From the NCBI GenBank assembly GCA_964529175.1, contig CAZGVO010000006.1:192907-256906 (forward strand): a DNA stretch of 64,000 bases. Direction: 5' to 3'. The stretch is from JAAFJM01 sp964529175. GTDB taxonomy: Bacteria; Bacteroidota; Bacteroidia; UKL13-3. The notes below the pieces were generated by a model. The model ran no database searches. It was not told the origin of the DNA and saw only the letters and a list, made by a program, of their open reading frames with translations. Both the position numbers and the translations under genes were made by a program. How positions within the stretch are numbered: the first letter of the stretch is position 1; each line of letters opens with the position of its first letter. This document shows, one piece after another, positions 1 to 8,563 of this stretch.

Positions 1-125
1 CCACCAAAAGTGTTATTGGGCAATAAATATAAATGCAAACTAGCCACAATGGTGGCCAATATATAAAGCCCAATGAGGGTTTTATCTTGCATAAAAAACG
101 CTTTAATTTTTTGCAGTTTCTCCAT
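1..125 (-). CDS. N-terminal fragment of an integral membrane protein (cut by window edge)
   Basis: On the minus strand an ATG at 123-125 opens a frame that runs uninterrupted off the left edge: 41 codons, starting MEKLQKIKAFFMQDKT and continuing into a hydrophobic stretch (LIGLYILATIVASLHLYLL) that looks like a first transmembrane helix. It starts 3 bases after the stop codon of the ComM-like gene, so it is probably translated from the same transcript. A short basic amphipathic N-terminus before a first helix resembles multi-spanning glycosyltransferase-type membrane proteins of this phylum, but that is only a guess. The family cannot be decided from 41 residues. Confidence 0.6.
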   Translation of the reverse strand, partial: MEKLQKIKAFFMQDKTLIGLYILATIVASLHLYLLPNNTFG

Positions 126-128
126 CTT

Positions 129-1682
129 TTAATTATTCCCTGCCCAAGTTTCTCTATCCAAACTTCGGTATTGAATGGCTTCGGCTAAGTGTTCCGTTTT
201 TATTTCTTCGCTACCAGCTAAATCGCTAATGGTTCTGGCTACTTTTAATATCCTATCATAAGCCCTAGCCGAAAGTTGTAGTTTGTTCATAGCAGTTTTT
301 AGTAAGGTTTGGCCAATATTGCTTATTTGGCATAACTCGCGCACTTGTGTGCTGCTCATTTGTGCATTGCAATAAATATTGGGGTTATTGGCAAAACGCG
401 CACTTTGAACCAACCTTGCTTTAATAACTCTTTCTCTAATGCTTTCGCTTTTTTCGGCTTTGCGTGTATCGGCCAATTGGTCAAAATTAACAGGTGTAAC
501 TTCTATGTGAATATCAATCCTGTCTAATAATGGTCCAGAAACTTTACTCAAGTATTTTTGAACTACGGTAGTACCACAAACACAATCTTTTTCGGGATGG
601 TTAAAATAACCACATGGACAAGGATTCATGCTAGCTACCAACATAAAACTAGCAGGATATTCAATGCTAAATTTAGCCCTTGAAATGGTTACTCGCCTTT
701 CTTCTAATGGCTGACGCATTACCTCTAAAACGGTTCGTTTAAACTCAGGTAATTCATCTAAAAACAATACGCCATTGTGTGCCAAACTTATTTCACCAGG
801 CTGAGGCACATTGCCACCCCCAACTAAAGCAATATCTGAAATGGTGTGATGAGGCGCTCTGAAAGGGCGCATGTATAAAAGTGATGAACCACCTTTTAGC
901 CTACCTGCTACCGAATGTATTTTGGTAGTTTCTAAGGCTTCGTGTAAATTTAATGGAGGCAAAATACTTGGTAAACGTTTGGCCAACATGGTTTTTCCTG
1001 CTCCTGGAGGACCAATCAAAATAACGTTATGACCACCAGCTGCTGCAATTTCTAAAGCACGTTTTATATTTTCTTGGCCTTTTACATCGGCAAAATCGTC
1101 TTCGTTTAAAGCTAAATTTTCTTCAAACTCTTTGCGTGTATCTATTTCATATCTTGTTAAATGCGATTCGTCTCCATTAAAAAACTCAATGATTTCGCGG
1201 ATATGAGTAGCGCCATACACTTTTAAGTTATTTACAATGGCAGCTTCTTTGGCATTTTCTTGCGGTAAAATAAATCCTTCAAAACCCTCTTGGCGCGCTT
1301 TTATGGCTATAGGCAAAGCGCCTTTTATAGGTTTTAAATAACCATCAAGGCTTAACTCACCCATGATGATGTATTTTTCAATATTATCAGCTACTAGTTG
1401 GTCAGAGGCTGCTAAATAACCAATGGCTATAGTGGCATCGTACGATGAACCTTCTTTTCTAATATCGGCCGGAGCCATATTAATTACTACTTTTTGCCTT
1501 GGAATTTTATAATGGTTATTTTTTAAAGCAGTTTCTATTCTATGTTGACTTTCTTTCACTGCATTATCGGGTAAGCCCACTAAAAAATAACCAACCCCAT
1601 TGCCCTCACTTACATTTACTTCTACAGTAATGGTTACTGCATCTACACCATACACGGCACTTCCAAAGGTTCTAACAAGCAT
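129..1682 (-). CDS. comM: YifB/ComM family Mg-chelatase-like AAA+ ATPase
   Basis: The 517 residues match the usual length of this family. The N-terminal ~190 residues form the Lon-protease-like domain typical of ComM (GLPDNAVKES, then a VINMAPADIRKEG segment). The AAA+ module follows, with Walker A GPPGAGKT at about 224-231 and Walker B LFLDE at about 306-310. A cysteine-rich turn (NPCPCGYF ... CVCG, about 353-369) and a C-terminal helical domain complete it. In naturally transformable bacteria ComM is a hexameric helicase that drives branch migration during integration of incoming DNA; its role in Bacteroidota is inferred from the family. The start is the first methionine, MLVRTFGSAV, which matches conserved family N-termini. 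The next gene downstream (a membrane protein) begins 3 bases after the stop. Confidence 0.93.
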   Translation of the reverse strand: MLVRTFGSAVYGVDAVTITVEVNVSEGNGVGYFLVGLPDNAVKESQHRIETALKNNHYKIPRQKVVINMAPADIRKEGSSYDATIAIGYLAASDQLVADNIEKYIIMGELSLDGYLKPIKGALPIAIKARQEGFEGFILPQENAKEAAIVNNLKVYGATHIREIIEFFNGDESHLTRYEIDTRKEFEENLALNEDDFADVKGQENIKRALEIAAAGGHNVILIGPPGAGKTMLAKRLPSILPPLNLHEALETTKIHSVAGRLKGGSSLLYMRPFRAPHHTISDIALVGGGNVPQPGEISLAHNGVLFLDELPEFKRTVLEVMRQPLEERRVTISRAKFSIEYPASFMLVASMNPCPCGYFNHPEKDCVCGTTVVQKYLSKVSGPLLDRIDIHIEVTPVNFDQLADTRKAEKSESIRERVIKARLVQSARFANNPNIYCNAQMSSTQVRELCQISNIGQTLLKTAMNKLQLSARAYDRILKVARTISDLAGSEEIKTEHLAEAIQYRSLDRETWAGNN

Positions 1683-1832
1683 GTTTTGTTTATGTAAATA
1701 TTATTAATAACAATTATAAGCCGAAACCCAATTTTAAACAAGCAGGTTTTTAAATAGATTGGCATAAATTAACCTTGCTAATATCGAAACAGAAGTGAAT
1801 CTAAACTTCTTATTGCGTTTTTAAAAAAGCTA

Positions 1833-2270
1833 TTATTTTTTCTTTTTACCAAAATCTTTTGGTCCATAACCTTGCTCGGCTAAGGCTTGCCAATACTCGC
1901 GGCCGTAAGCCACAAATATTTCATCGCCAGCTTTAAAATTGCGGCTAGCTATAATAAAAACCTTACCACGAATAATTTCAAATCGGGCATTGTTTTTTAC
2001 ACCTGCTATTTTGGTAAAACCATTGGCATCGTTGCAATAACGTGCCAAACTATCTAGGTGGTTTTGTGCATCAATGCACTTTTTTTCGCTTATGTAAAAA
2101 TAATAAGCACCTACACCATCTTTTATTTCATTATTTCTGCGTTCGCATTCTTTCCAAGTAATTACATCGCCTGTATATTCAACTATGCGTTCACCACGTT
2201 TAATTACAGAGTCAGTAAATAATCCTTTGCCAGCACCTTTAAGCGTGCTTTCGCCAACATATAAAGCCAT
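1833..2270 (-). CDS. Small SET-domain protein (putative lysine methyltransferase)
   Basis: A 145-residue protein that consists almost wholly of one SET domain. Near the N-terminus lies the glycine-rich cofactor strand (GAGKGLF, about 12-18). In the middle is LARYCNDANG, at the place of the canonical RFxNHSCxPN. Near the C-terminus is GDEIFVAYGREYW, matching the G-E-L-x-x-D-Y-G motif with the catalytic tyrosine. SET domains transfer methyl groups from S-adenosylmethionine to lysine side chains. No pre-SET or post-SET zinc motif is present, so this is the minimal bacterial type. It ends in a lysine-rich tail (GKKKK). It is followed by a 150-base gap before the ComM gene; udk lies upstream on the same strand. 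The substrate is unknown. Confidence 0.85.
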   Translation of the reverse strand: MALYVGESTLKGAGKGLFTDSVIKRGERIVEYTGDVITWKECERRNNEIKDGVGAYYFYISEKKCIDAQNHLDSLARYCNDANGFTKIAGVKNNARFEIIRGKVFIIASRNFKAGDEIFVAYGREYWQALAEQGYGPKDFGKKKK

Positions 2271-2309
2271 TAATTACAAATGTGTTGTTTTAAAATTAAA
2301 ATACAAGCG

Positions 2310-2939
2310 TTATTTTTTACCAATAATCATCCTAAAATGATCGTCAATTACATTTAAGCTATTATCAAAATGGTCGTTATTATTTATAATAATATCGGCT
2401 TGGGGCATAAATGGTAATAAAAACTTTTGGTAAGCTGGCATTACATGATTATTCCATTGGTAATGAATATAGTCAACTGGAATATTGCGCTCGGCAGAAT
2501 CGCGTTTTAGCCTTCTGTTTAAAGCAATTGATTCTTCAGCTTGAATAAATATTTTTAAATCAAATTGGCGTCTAATTTCTTCTGAATAAAAAATAAATAA
2601 ACCTTCGCAAACTATAATTGGAGCAGGCTTAAATGTTAAAAGTGGACCAACTTGGTTTTCGTGTTGAAATAAATACTCGTTTCGGTATATGGTTTCGTTG
2701 TTATGCAGCTTTTTCAAATCTTCTGCAAATGCCTTTAAATCAATGCATTCTGGAAGATCAAAATTGATATTTCCCTCTGGATCTAGTTGGTGTTCAAAAG
2801 CTAATTTGTAATAGTTATCTTGGCTAATAACACATAATTCATCGGTAGAGAATAGTTTTTTTAGCGAATTTAAAAAGTGGGTTTTACCCATGGCGCTTCC
2901 GCCTGTAATTCCAACTAAATACGGTTTTTGAACTTGCAT
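2310..2939 (-). CDS. udk: Uridine kinase
   Basis: A 209-residue P-loop kinase of typical length for bacterial uridine/cytidine kinase, which phosphorylates uridine or cytidine to UMP or CMP in pyrimidine salvage. The P-loop GGSAMGKT lies at about 13-20. The segment SQDNYYK follows, a Udk signature with the catalytic aspartate and tyrosines. Then comes the nucleoside-binding stretch with FDLPECID, the core strand PIIVCEGLFIFY, and the lid segment NRRLKRDSAER with its basic residues. The P-loop has Ala-Met where many members have Ser-Gly, which should not impair nucleotide binding. It stands alone between the SET-domain gene and the 1145-residue envelope protein, all on the minus strand. Confidence 0.9.
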   Translation of the reverse strand: MQVQKPYLVGITGGSAMGKTHFLNSLKKLFSTDELCVISQDNYYKLAFEHQLDPEGNINFDLPECIDLKAFAEDLKKLHNNETIYRNEYLFQHENQVGPLLTFKPAPIIVCEGLFIFYSEEIRRQFDLKIFIQAEESIALNRRLKRDSAERNIPVDYIHYQWNNHVMPAYQKFLLPFMPQADIIINNNDHFDNSLNVIDDHFRMIIGKK

Positions 2940-3009
2940 AATTGGGCTGCAAAATAAGGGTTTTACAGCTGTAAATAAAATTTAGCTTTAAAATAGCATT
3001 TTAAAATGG

Positions 3010-6000
3010 CTAAAAATCTAACCCAAGTGCAAAATAATAAATGGGTTTACTCGCCACTTCAGCATCTTGTATTCCCCAAGCAGTATCAAATCGAACAAAA
3101 TAACCTAGTAGTTTAGTACGCAAACCGCCTCCAAAACCTGCCACCAATGGGTCGCGTACATTGGTAACTCTTGCTAAAACAGGAGTAACATTAATGGTTT
3201 TTTGGTTAAATGTATTTTCATCTCCATAAGGGTTATTGCCAATCCAAGCCATTCCCATGTCAAAGAATGGAATGATTTGGAAATTGTTTAAAAACTCGCT
3301 GCGCAATGGGCGGTTAAATGCGTACTGAAAAATAGGAATTCTAATTTCGGTATTCATCAAAGCAAAATTATTTCCGTTTCTAATATTTTGCTCAAAACCA
3401 CGCATGTTTGCTGCCAATGCTTGAAACACATAATTTTCAGTTGATGAAGTGCTCGATTCATTGTTAAAGCGAGGGGCTATCCAATTTTCAACCCCACCTA
3501 AATAATATACCACTTTAGCCGGCCCAAACGATGAATTAGCTGTTAAGCGCGTACACCATATAATTTGACGATGAATTTTTTCGTAATGGCGTGCATCAAA
3601 ACCAATGGCATTTAGCTGTGTATTCCAGTCGTCAAAATTGGCATAACGCTCATAAAATATTTTAAAACGGGTGCCATTCCATAAGTTTAATCCTTTAGGA
3701 ACGGTATTATCAAACACATATTCAAGTTTAGCTCCAACCCAATTGGTTACTCTATCGGGCACTTCTAAAGTTACATTGCTTGAGCCACGTAAAATATCTC
3801 TATCGCTTCGGCCAAATACATTTAACCTTAAACTACTGGTTTGTGATAATGGATATTTTAAAATATAGCGCAACTCATGGCTAAAACTTTTAACAGCAGT
3901 ATTATTTTCAGGCACTCCGCCACTACGGCTTTGGCGATAAAACACAAACTTGTGGTCGAGGCGTTTTTTCAATGTTTCGAACGAGGCAAAATAATCAAAA
4001 CCCGAAGCATCAAAACTTACACGGATACCACCTGTAAAACGGTAATCTTCCAATAAATCAATCATGCCTAATTTAAACATACCATTTAAGCCAGGATTAA
4101 ACATTTGCGCAGCAGCACCGCTTATGGGTTGGTAATATGTATTTATAATTGAATTGTCTATTTGAGTTACTACTTGGTCGGCAAAAAAAGTTACATCATA
4201 AAATTTAGGTGAACTTATTTTCAATCCTTTTTTAGTGGTTTCAATAGCCGATGCTTTTGGCATCACAATATATGCTGGGCGTTTGTAATCTTCGGGCGTA
4301 AACTCGCTCATAAAAAAGAAAAGCGAAGTATCTTGCGCTATGCGGGTTTCAGTTTCTTGTTCTTCTTTGGTTTGACTGATGCTATAACTCGTATCAGGCG
4401 CATTTATTTCTTCGGCAAAACTTCTAAAAACACGCAATCCACTTTCAAATTGTTTATTAGTAACTCCCGTTTTTAGCCTATACATATTAGGATAACTTTC
4501 AATGGGTTTACTCCATTCTTCAATGTTTTTTTCTTGAGGACTCGTTTTTATATAATACTTGTTGTTATAAAGCATTAAATCGTAAGTGGTTTTGGCTTGT
4601 GCCGATACATCGTGTGCTAAAATACCTCGCTGATAATTGGTAATAGGATACGTGTAAACCAAATCTTTATTGTAAACAATGGTATCCATTTTTTCTACTG
4701 TGCTATCAAGCGCAATGCTTTTGCCTCGGTAAGTAAATTTATTACCACTCCAAGTTGGCTTTTCGGTAAACAATAAAGTATCAGTTGGCTTTTCGGTATA
4801 ATCAAAATATTTGATGTAAATACCCGTAAAATCGTATTCTTCTTCTAGCCTCGTAGCATACCTGTTTTTGGTACCATTGTAATCGCTTATGTAAGCATAA
4901 TAATTACGCTTGTATTCTATGGGACTTGTTTCGTTAATATATGGCGTTTTGGTTAGCCTTTTTAACATACGTGTTTTTGGCGATTCGTCAATATCGTACA
5001 AATAAACATCGTAGTTATTATCAGGTTGTAAACTAGTAATTACACCTGCGTTTAACGAATCGGTAGGGCGGTTAGAACTGAAAATAATTTTGCTTGAACC
5101 ATCAGTATATCTTGGAAAAGCATCATCGTAAATATCGTTGGTTAATTGCTTTTCTTTCCTACTTGGAATATCGTAAACATATATATCCGATTGACCTTTT
5201 CTAATAGCACTTACCACCAAAGTTCGGCCATTATCGCTGTAATCAAATCCTGTAATTTTATCAAACTTAAAAAACTCAATTATTTCTTTGTTTTTGTTCA
5301 CTAAATCAAGGGTTTTAAGTAAAAGCTTACCCTTTTTTTCATAAACCATGGCCAATTTATCGCCACCTTGTTGCCAGGCCACAGTTGGAAAACTGTAATC
5401 GTATTCTAATTGGTAATATTTTATACCGCCTTTTAGTACTTTTTTTATTTTATTGGTTTGGGTATTTAATAACCAAACTTTGTATTTCCCATTTTTGTTA
5501 GAGGTAAAACAAACAAAATTTCCTTTGCTCGAAACCTTCATTTGTGGTTGTACATATTGGGCTATTCTGCGTTTTATTTTTACATCTACCAAAGGCATAT
5601 TGCGGCCTATATCTTCGCGGTTATACATTTTTTGATAGTATTCAAACCAATCTTTTTGTATTTGCTTAAATGTTTTTTCGCCACCACATACATAACTTAA
5701 AGCGCTTTCGTAATTACGTGTAACCCTTACTGCATAAATTACTTGTTTTATAACCTCTTCAGGTCTTTCGTTATTATCAATAATATATTTCCAAATGCTA
5801 TGGCCAGCAAAAACAGCATCTTTTTGGTTTAGACGGTTAAACTTTTTAAATTTTTTACTTAAAATTCCGTCTTTCATGCGGTTATCCATATCCGCATCCC
5901 AATCTTTGCTAATATAGCTGGTTAATCCGCGTAAAAACCATTCGGGTAAGTTAAGCAAAGCTGCATTTTGAATGCGCTCTTGTAGGCTTCCTCCATACAA

Positions 6001-6447
6001 TATTTCGTTAATCAATACCATTGCAATTCCTTCGTTCAATTGCCTGGCTAAATCAGCATGGTCGCCATTAAAGTACACATAAATTTTATTGCTATTAACT
6101 TGTGTGTAACCACCTGTATTTTGAGCTAAATCTTCTAAACCAAAATTGCTTTGTTTTAAATCAGATTGGGTATTGAAACAAATAATTTCAATACGTCCAC
6201 TTAATGGGTGTTCCATTTTATCCTCAATTACAGGTAACTTTTCGTTTACATATTTTAAACAAAAAGTAGCCAATTCTTTTCCGCCACTGTAATAGTAAGC
6301 ATCAAAATTTTCTACACGTAAGTAGTTCCAATCAAAAGGGCCGTATTGCACCCTATTTTGACCAAAAGGAGTATTTATACCTTGGCTAAATAGGTAATTA
6401 TTGCAGCCAAGTAATAGAAATAAAATTAAAAATTTGATTATACGCAT
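3010..6447 (-). CDS. Exported propeller plus outer-membrane barrel protein with degenerate peptidase-like domain
   Basis: An 1145-residue protein with a signal peptide (residues 1-21, cleaved after LFS). Residues ~25-280 resemble the gluzincin-like 'peptidase MA' domain of Bacteroidota surface proteins, but no HExxH is seen; the corresponding helix reads ARQLNEGIAMVLINE, so peptidase activity is unlikely. Residues ~290-620 carry WD40/TolB-like propeller blades (for example IYVYDIPSRKEKQLTND and KIIFSSNRPTDS). The last ~350 residues are rich in alternating beta strands and end in phenylalanine (YYFALGLDF), as in outer-membrane barrels of the BamA/D15 kind. I infer an outer-membrane protein with a large periplasmic or surface domain; the substrate is unknown. 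A good promoter lies just upstream. Confidence 0.75.
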   Translation of the reverse strand: MRIIKFLILFLLLGCNNYLFSQGINTPFGQNRVQYGPFDWNYLRVENFDAYYYSGGKELATFCLKYVNEKLPVIEDKMEHPLSGRIEIICFNTQSDLKQSNFGLEDLAQNTGGYTQVNSNKIYVYFNGDHADLARQLNEGIAMVLINEILYGGSLQERIQNAALLNLPEWFLRGLTSYISKDWDADMDNRMKDGILSKKFKKFNRLNQKDAVFAGHSIWKYIIDNNERPEEVIKQVIYAVRVTRNYESALSYVCGGEKTFKQIQKDWFEYYQKMYNREDIGRNMPLVDVKIKRRIAQYVQPQMKVSSKGNFVCFTSNKNGKYKVWLLNTQTNKIKKVLKGGIKYYQLEYDYSFPTVAWQQGGDKLAMVYEKKGKLLLKTLDLVNKNKEIIEFFKFDKITGFDYSDNGRTLVVSAIRKGQSDIYVYDIPSRKEKQLTNDIYDDAFPRYTDGSSKIIFSSNRPTDSLNAGVITSLQPDNNYDVYLYDIDESPKTRMLKRLTKTPYINETSPIEYKRNYYAYISDYNGTKNRYATRLEEEYDFTGIYIKYFDYTEKPTDTLLFTEKPTWSGNKFTYRGKSIALDSTVEKMDTIVYNKDLVYTYPITNYQRGILAHDVSAQAKTTYDLMLYNNKYYIKTSPQEKNIEEWSKPIESYPNMYRLKTGVTNKQFESGLRVFRSFAEEINAPDTSYSISQTKEEQETETRIAQDTSLFFFMSEFTPEDYKRPAYIVMPKASAIETTKKGLKISSPKFYDVTFFADQVVTQIDNSIINTYYQPISGAAAQMFNPGLNGMFKLGMIDLLEDYRFTGGIRVSFDASGFDYFASFETLKKRLDHKFVFYRQSRSGGVPENNTAVKSFSHELRYILKYPLSQTSSLRLNVFGRSDRDILRGSSNVTLEVPDRVTNWVGAKLEYVFDNTVPKGLNLWNGTRFKIFYERYANFDDWNTQLNAIGFDARHYEKIHRQIIWCTRLTANSSFGPAKVVYYLGGVENWIAPRFNNESSTSSTENYVFQALAANMRGFEQNIRNGNNFALMNTEIRIPIFQYAFNRPLRSEFLNNFQIIPFFDMGMAWIGNNPYGDENTFNQKTINVTPVLARVTNVRDPLVAGFGGGLRTKLLGYFVRFDTAWGIQDAEVASKPIYYFALGLDF

Positions 6448-6466
6448 GTAACTTTTTTACTGACAC

Positions 6467-6496
6467 CAAAAATAAACGCAATTTTATAATTACAAA
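6467..6496 (-). promoter_or_regulatory. Bacteroidota-type promoter for the 1145-residue barrel protein
   Basis: On the minus strand TTTG (6493-6496) is followed after 18 bases by TATTTTTG (6467-6474), matching the Bacteroidota sigma-ABfr consensus TTTG-N17-20-TAnnTTTG. Transcription would begin about 13 bases before the ATG at 6447. Confidence 0.55.
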
Positions 6497-6560
6497 GTAA
6501 TATTATTATAAAGTTTAATGACAATAAAAACACGCAATTGGTTCAGTTTTAAAAAGGAGG

Positions 6561-6617
6561 GGGAGCGTTATCCTGATTCCACCAAAGCGGAAGAAGGAAC
6601 TTTATAAGGTGTTGTTT
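6561..6617. repeat. 57-bp dispersed repeat, copy 1
   Basis: The 57 bases from GGGAGCGTTATCC to GGTGTTGTTTA match 8288-8344 in the same orientation at about 50 of 57 positions by eye; the last 23 are nearly identical. The two copies flank the lipoprotein array. No coding frame is conserved between them. The surrounding 6448-6803 stretch otherwise holds only the truncated lipoprotein start at 6670-6750 and a terminator. Confidence 0.7.
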
Positions 6618-6669
6618 AGTCCTCGGTTGCTGTATTCACCAATTTAATCGGAGTGGAAAACTGAATCCG

Positions 6670-6750
6670 TCATGCAGGGCATCTCTTTAATTCGGCAACC
6701 AAGTTGGCTAATGCAAAAGCAAATATTAGTATGGCAATGAGTGTTTTCAT
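6670..6750 (-). pseudogene. Truncated third copy of the tandem lipoprotein gene (signal peptide only)
   Basis: The minus-strand frame from ATG 6748-6750 reads MKTLIAILIFAFALAN, then diverges and stops at 6670-6672 after 26 codons. The start is nearly base-for-base the same as that of the intact paralog beginning at 7475 (MKTLITLLIFAFAL), including the ~10 bases before the ATG. Homology breaks off before the lipobox. I read it as a leftover of a tandem duplication or recombination event, not a functional gene. A promoter-driven short peptide cannot be excluded. Confidence 0.65.
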
Positions 6751-6770
6751 AATTGTGAAGCAGTTTTAGT

Positions 6771-6803
6771 AAAAGGGCTTACCCTAAAGCAAACCCTTTT
6801 ATT
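6771..6803 (-). terminator. Intrinsic terminator after the second lipoprotein gene
   Basis: The arms AAAAGGGCTT and AAACCCTTTT bracket a short loop directly after the stop codon at 6804. They are close in sequence to the hairpin at 7495-7528 behind the paralog, so the duplicated unit appears to be gene plus terminator. Confidence 0.6.
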
Positions 6804-7475
6804 TTAAAATTCTAATTCGTAAACAGTTTCAGTTTTAAATGGATTACTTCTGCTAATAAAAACATCCTTAGTATATTCTTTGCTTTTTACACCTTTTACA
6901 AAATAGTAATACTTTAATGGCACACTTTCTGAACATTCTAGGTTGCCTACCGTATGGTAAACACTGTTATTTATATTCTTGAATCTTTCATTTGGGGTTT
7001 CTAAATACAAAGAATCTATACCCATAGCCATATATTTTTCTTGCGCCAACGTAACTCTTAAACTACAGCCATTATAAGCCTCAATTACTTTCTTATCATT
7101 TTCTTCAAGTTCTAAAAAAAGGTCATATTTAAAATTATCATTAGTGCTATCAAAAGCTAAAGAATCAGGATAATAATTTTCTATAATGTATTCAATATTT
7201 ATTTTTTTAAGAATATCAGATGCCTTGAAAGTAAATTTTAATTCTCCTAGTTCATTGGTTTTATAATACCCTATAATTGTGTCAGTAAAAGTTCTGTAAT
7301 CTACCCAAGTAGTCTGGTGGAGAAATAAGTAGTAATTTGCTAAAGGAACTTGTTTTTTAGGGCTAACTATTTTAAAATCATAGGTTACATACTCGCTGGT
7401 AGGGGCGTTTTCTTTTTCGCAACTAGTTAGTACCAGTGCAAAAGCAAATATTAGTAGGGTAATGAGTGTTTTCAT
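6804..7475 (-). CDS. Lipoprotein of unknown function, tandem paralog 2
   Basis: A 223-residue protein with a lipoprotein signal peptide (MKTLITLLIFAFALVLTSC, lipobox LTSC, lipidated Cys at about 19). I do not recognise the family. The mature part alternates polar and aromatic residues in short strands, consistent with a transthyretin/Ig-like beta sandwich (for example YKTNELGELKFTFKASD, like a carboxypeptidase-regulatory repeat). It is homologous over its full length to the gene at 7529-8206. The most conserved core is SLRVTLAQEKYMAMGIDSL. Base differences in that core are mostly synonymous, which points to protein-level selection on both copies. Unusually, a terminator lies between the two genes. 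The location is probably the outer membrane or periplasmic face. Confidence 0.75.
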   Translation of the reverse strand: MKTLITLLIFAFALVLTSCEKENAPTSEYVTYDFKIVSPKKQVPLANYYLFLHQTTWVDYRTFTDTIIGYYKTNELGELKFTFKASDILKKINIEYIIENYYPDSLAFDSTNDNFKYDLFLELEENDKKVIEAYNGCSLRVTLAQEKYMAMGIDSLYLETPNERFKNINNSVYHTVGNLECSESVPLKYYYFVKGVKSKEYTKDVFISRSNPFKTETVYELEF

Positions 7476-7494
7476 AATTGTGTAGTATTTACTA

Positions 7495-7528
7495 ATAAAA
7501 GGGCTTACCCCTAAAGCAAGCCCTTTTA
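7495..7528 (-). terminator. Intrinsic terminator after the first lipoprotein gene
   Basis: AAAAGGGCTT, a loop ACCCCTA, then AAGCCCTTTT, immediately behind the stop codon at 7529. It separates the two paralogs transcriptionally or attenuates the second one. Confidence 0.65.
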
Positions 7529-8206
7529 TTAGTAAAATTCTAATTCATATACAGTTTCAGCTTTAAATGGATTACTCCTACTAATAAAAATATTTTTTGT
7601 ATATTCTTTACTTTTTACCCCCTTTACATAATAGTAATACTTCAGTGGTACATTCTCTGAACATTCCAAATTACCAAAAATATAATACAGTTCAGTATAA
7701 TCTTTATTTACATATTTTTCAAAAGGTGTTTCTAGATATAATGAATCTATGCCCATAGCCATATATTTTTCCTGTGCCAATGTAACTCTTAAACTACAAA
7801 TATTGTAAGCTTCTATTATTTTATTATTATTTTCTTCAAGTTTTAAAAAAATGATATATCTAAAATTAACATTTGTACTATCAAAAGAAATTGAGTCAAT
7901 ATAATGGTTCTCTATTCTATATTTAAAAATTGGTTTATCAATTATAGCAGAGGTTTTAAAAGTAAAACTAGCATTTCCTTGTTTATCGGTTGTAGCGTAT
8001 CCCATTATCGTATCTTCTATGGTTCTATAATCAATCCATTTTCTTTGAAAAAATAATAAATTATAATTAGCTAATGGAATTTGCTTTCTGGGACTTACTA
8101 TTTGAACCTTGTAAGTTATGTACTCACTAGGGGATGTTTTTTCTTTTCCGCAACTAGTAAATGCTAGTGCAAAAGTAAAAAATAAAAGTGCAATGAGTGT
8201 TTTCAT
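7529..8206 (-). CDS. Lipoprotein of unknown function, tandem paralog 1
   Basis: A 225-residue lipoprotein (MKTLIALLFFTFALAFTSC, lipobox FTSC) with the same organisation as its neighbour at 6804-7475. The two share the opening YxTYKxQIVSPRKQIPLANY pattern, the DSxxFDSTN segment, the identical SLRVTLAQEKYMAMGID core and the ending FISRSNPFKxETVYELEF. They differ mainly between about residues 55 and 120. No known family is recognised. It is preceded by a good promoter with a very short leader. A 57-bp repeat copy lies 80-140 bases upstream of the start. The role is unknown; context suggests a stand-alone envelope lipoprotein family kept in several copies. Confidence 0.78.
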   Translation of the reverse strand: MKTLIALLFFTFALAFTSCGKEKTSPSEYITYKVQIVSPRKQIPLANYNLLFFQRKWIDYRTIEDTIMGYATTDKQGNASFTFKTSAIIDKPIFKYRIENHYIDSISFDSTNVNFRYIIFLKLEENNNKIIEAYNICSLRVTLAQEKYMAMGIDSLYLETPFEKYVNKDYTELYYIFGNLECSENVPLKYYYYVKGVKSKEYTKNIFISRSNPFKAETVYELEFY

Positions 8207-8216
8207 AATTTTAACT

Positions 8217-8245
8217 CAAATATAAAGTAATAATTGGTTTCCAAA
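8217..8245 (-). promoter_or_regulatory. Bacteroidota-type promoter for the lipoprotein array
   Basis: On the minus strand TTTG (8242-8245), 17 bases, then TATATTTG (8217-8224), a full -7 consensus. It would start transcription only about 5 bases before the ATG at 8206, giving a nearly leaderless message. Confidence 0.5.
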
Positions 8246-8287
8246 AGGTTGCCTGAAGTTTAACTTATGTTTGGCCTTACACGGTGC

Positions 8288-8344
8288 GGGAGCTTCATCC
8301 TGATTCTACCATAGCTTATGAAGGAACTTTATAAGGTGTTGTTT
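8288..8344. repeat. 57-bp dispersed repeat, copy 2
   Basis: A direct copy of 6561-6617 (GGGAGCTTCATCC to GGTGTTGTTTG). It sits in the 8207-8563 intergenic stretch. The rest of that stretch contains short CCCGCTT repeats near 8357-8395 and low-complexity sequence, with no gene that I can support. Confidence 0.7.
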
Positions 8345-8563
8345 GCTTTTCCCGCTTCTTATAAAGATGCTTTCCCGCTTTAGCGGAACAGTTTGTTCCT
8401 CAACATGTCATTTTTTTTAGTATCCCCAAATAACTATGTTTTCCATCGTCTATCATCCATAAACTATCAGCTAGCAGCAATTGCCAAAAAATCAACCAAA
8501 TATCAACACGCTTTTTAGTGTCTAATAAAATGCTCACATTGCAGCCAATTAATTGAATTCAAA

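Noticed and set aside
6467..8245. Phage or mobile-element remnant at the lipoprotein array
   Set aside because: No integrase, transposase or terminal inverted repeat is seen; the direct 57-bp repeats alone do not make an insertion sequence.
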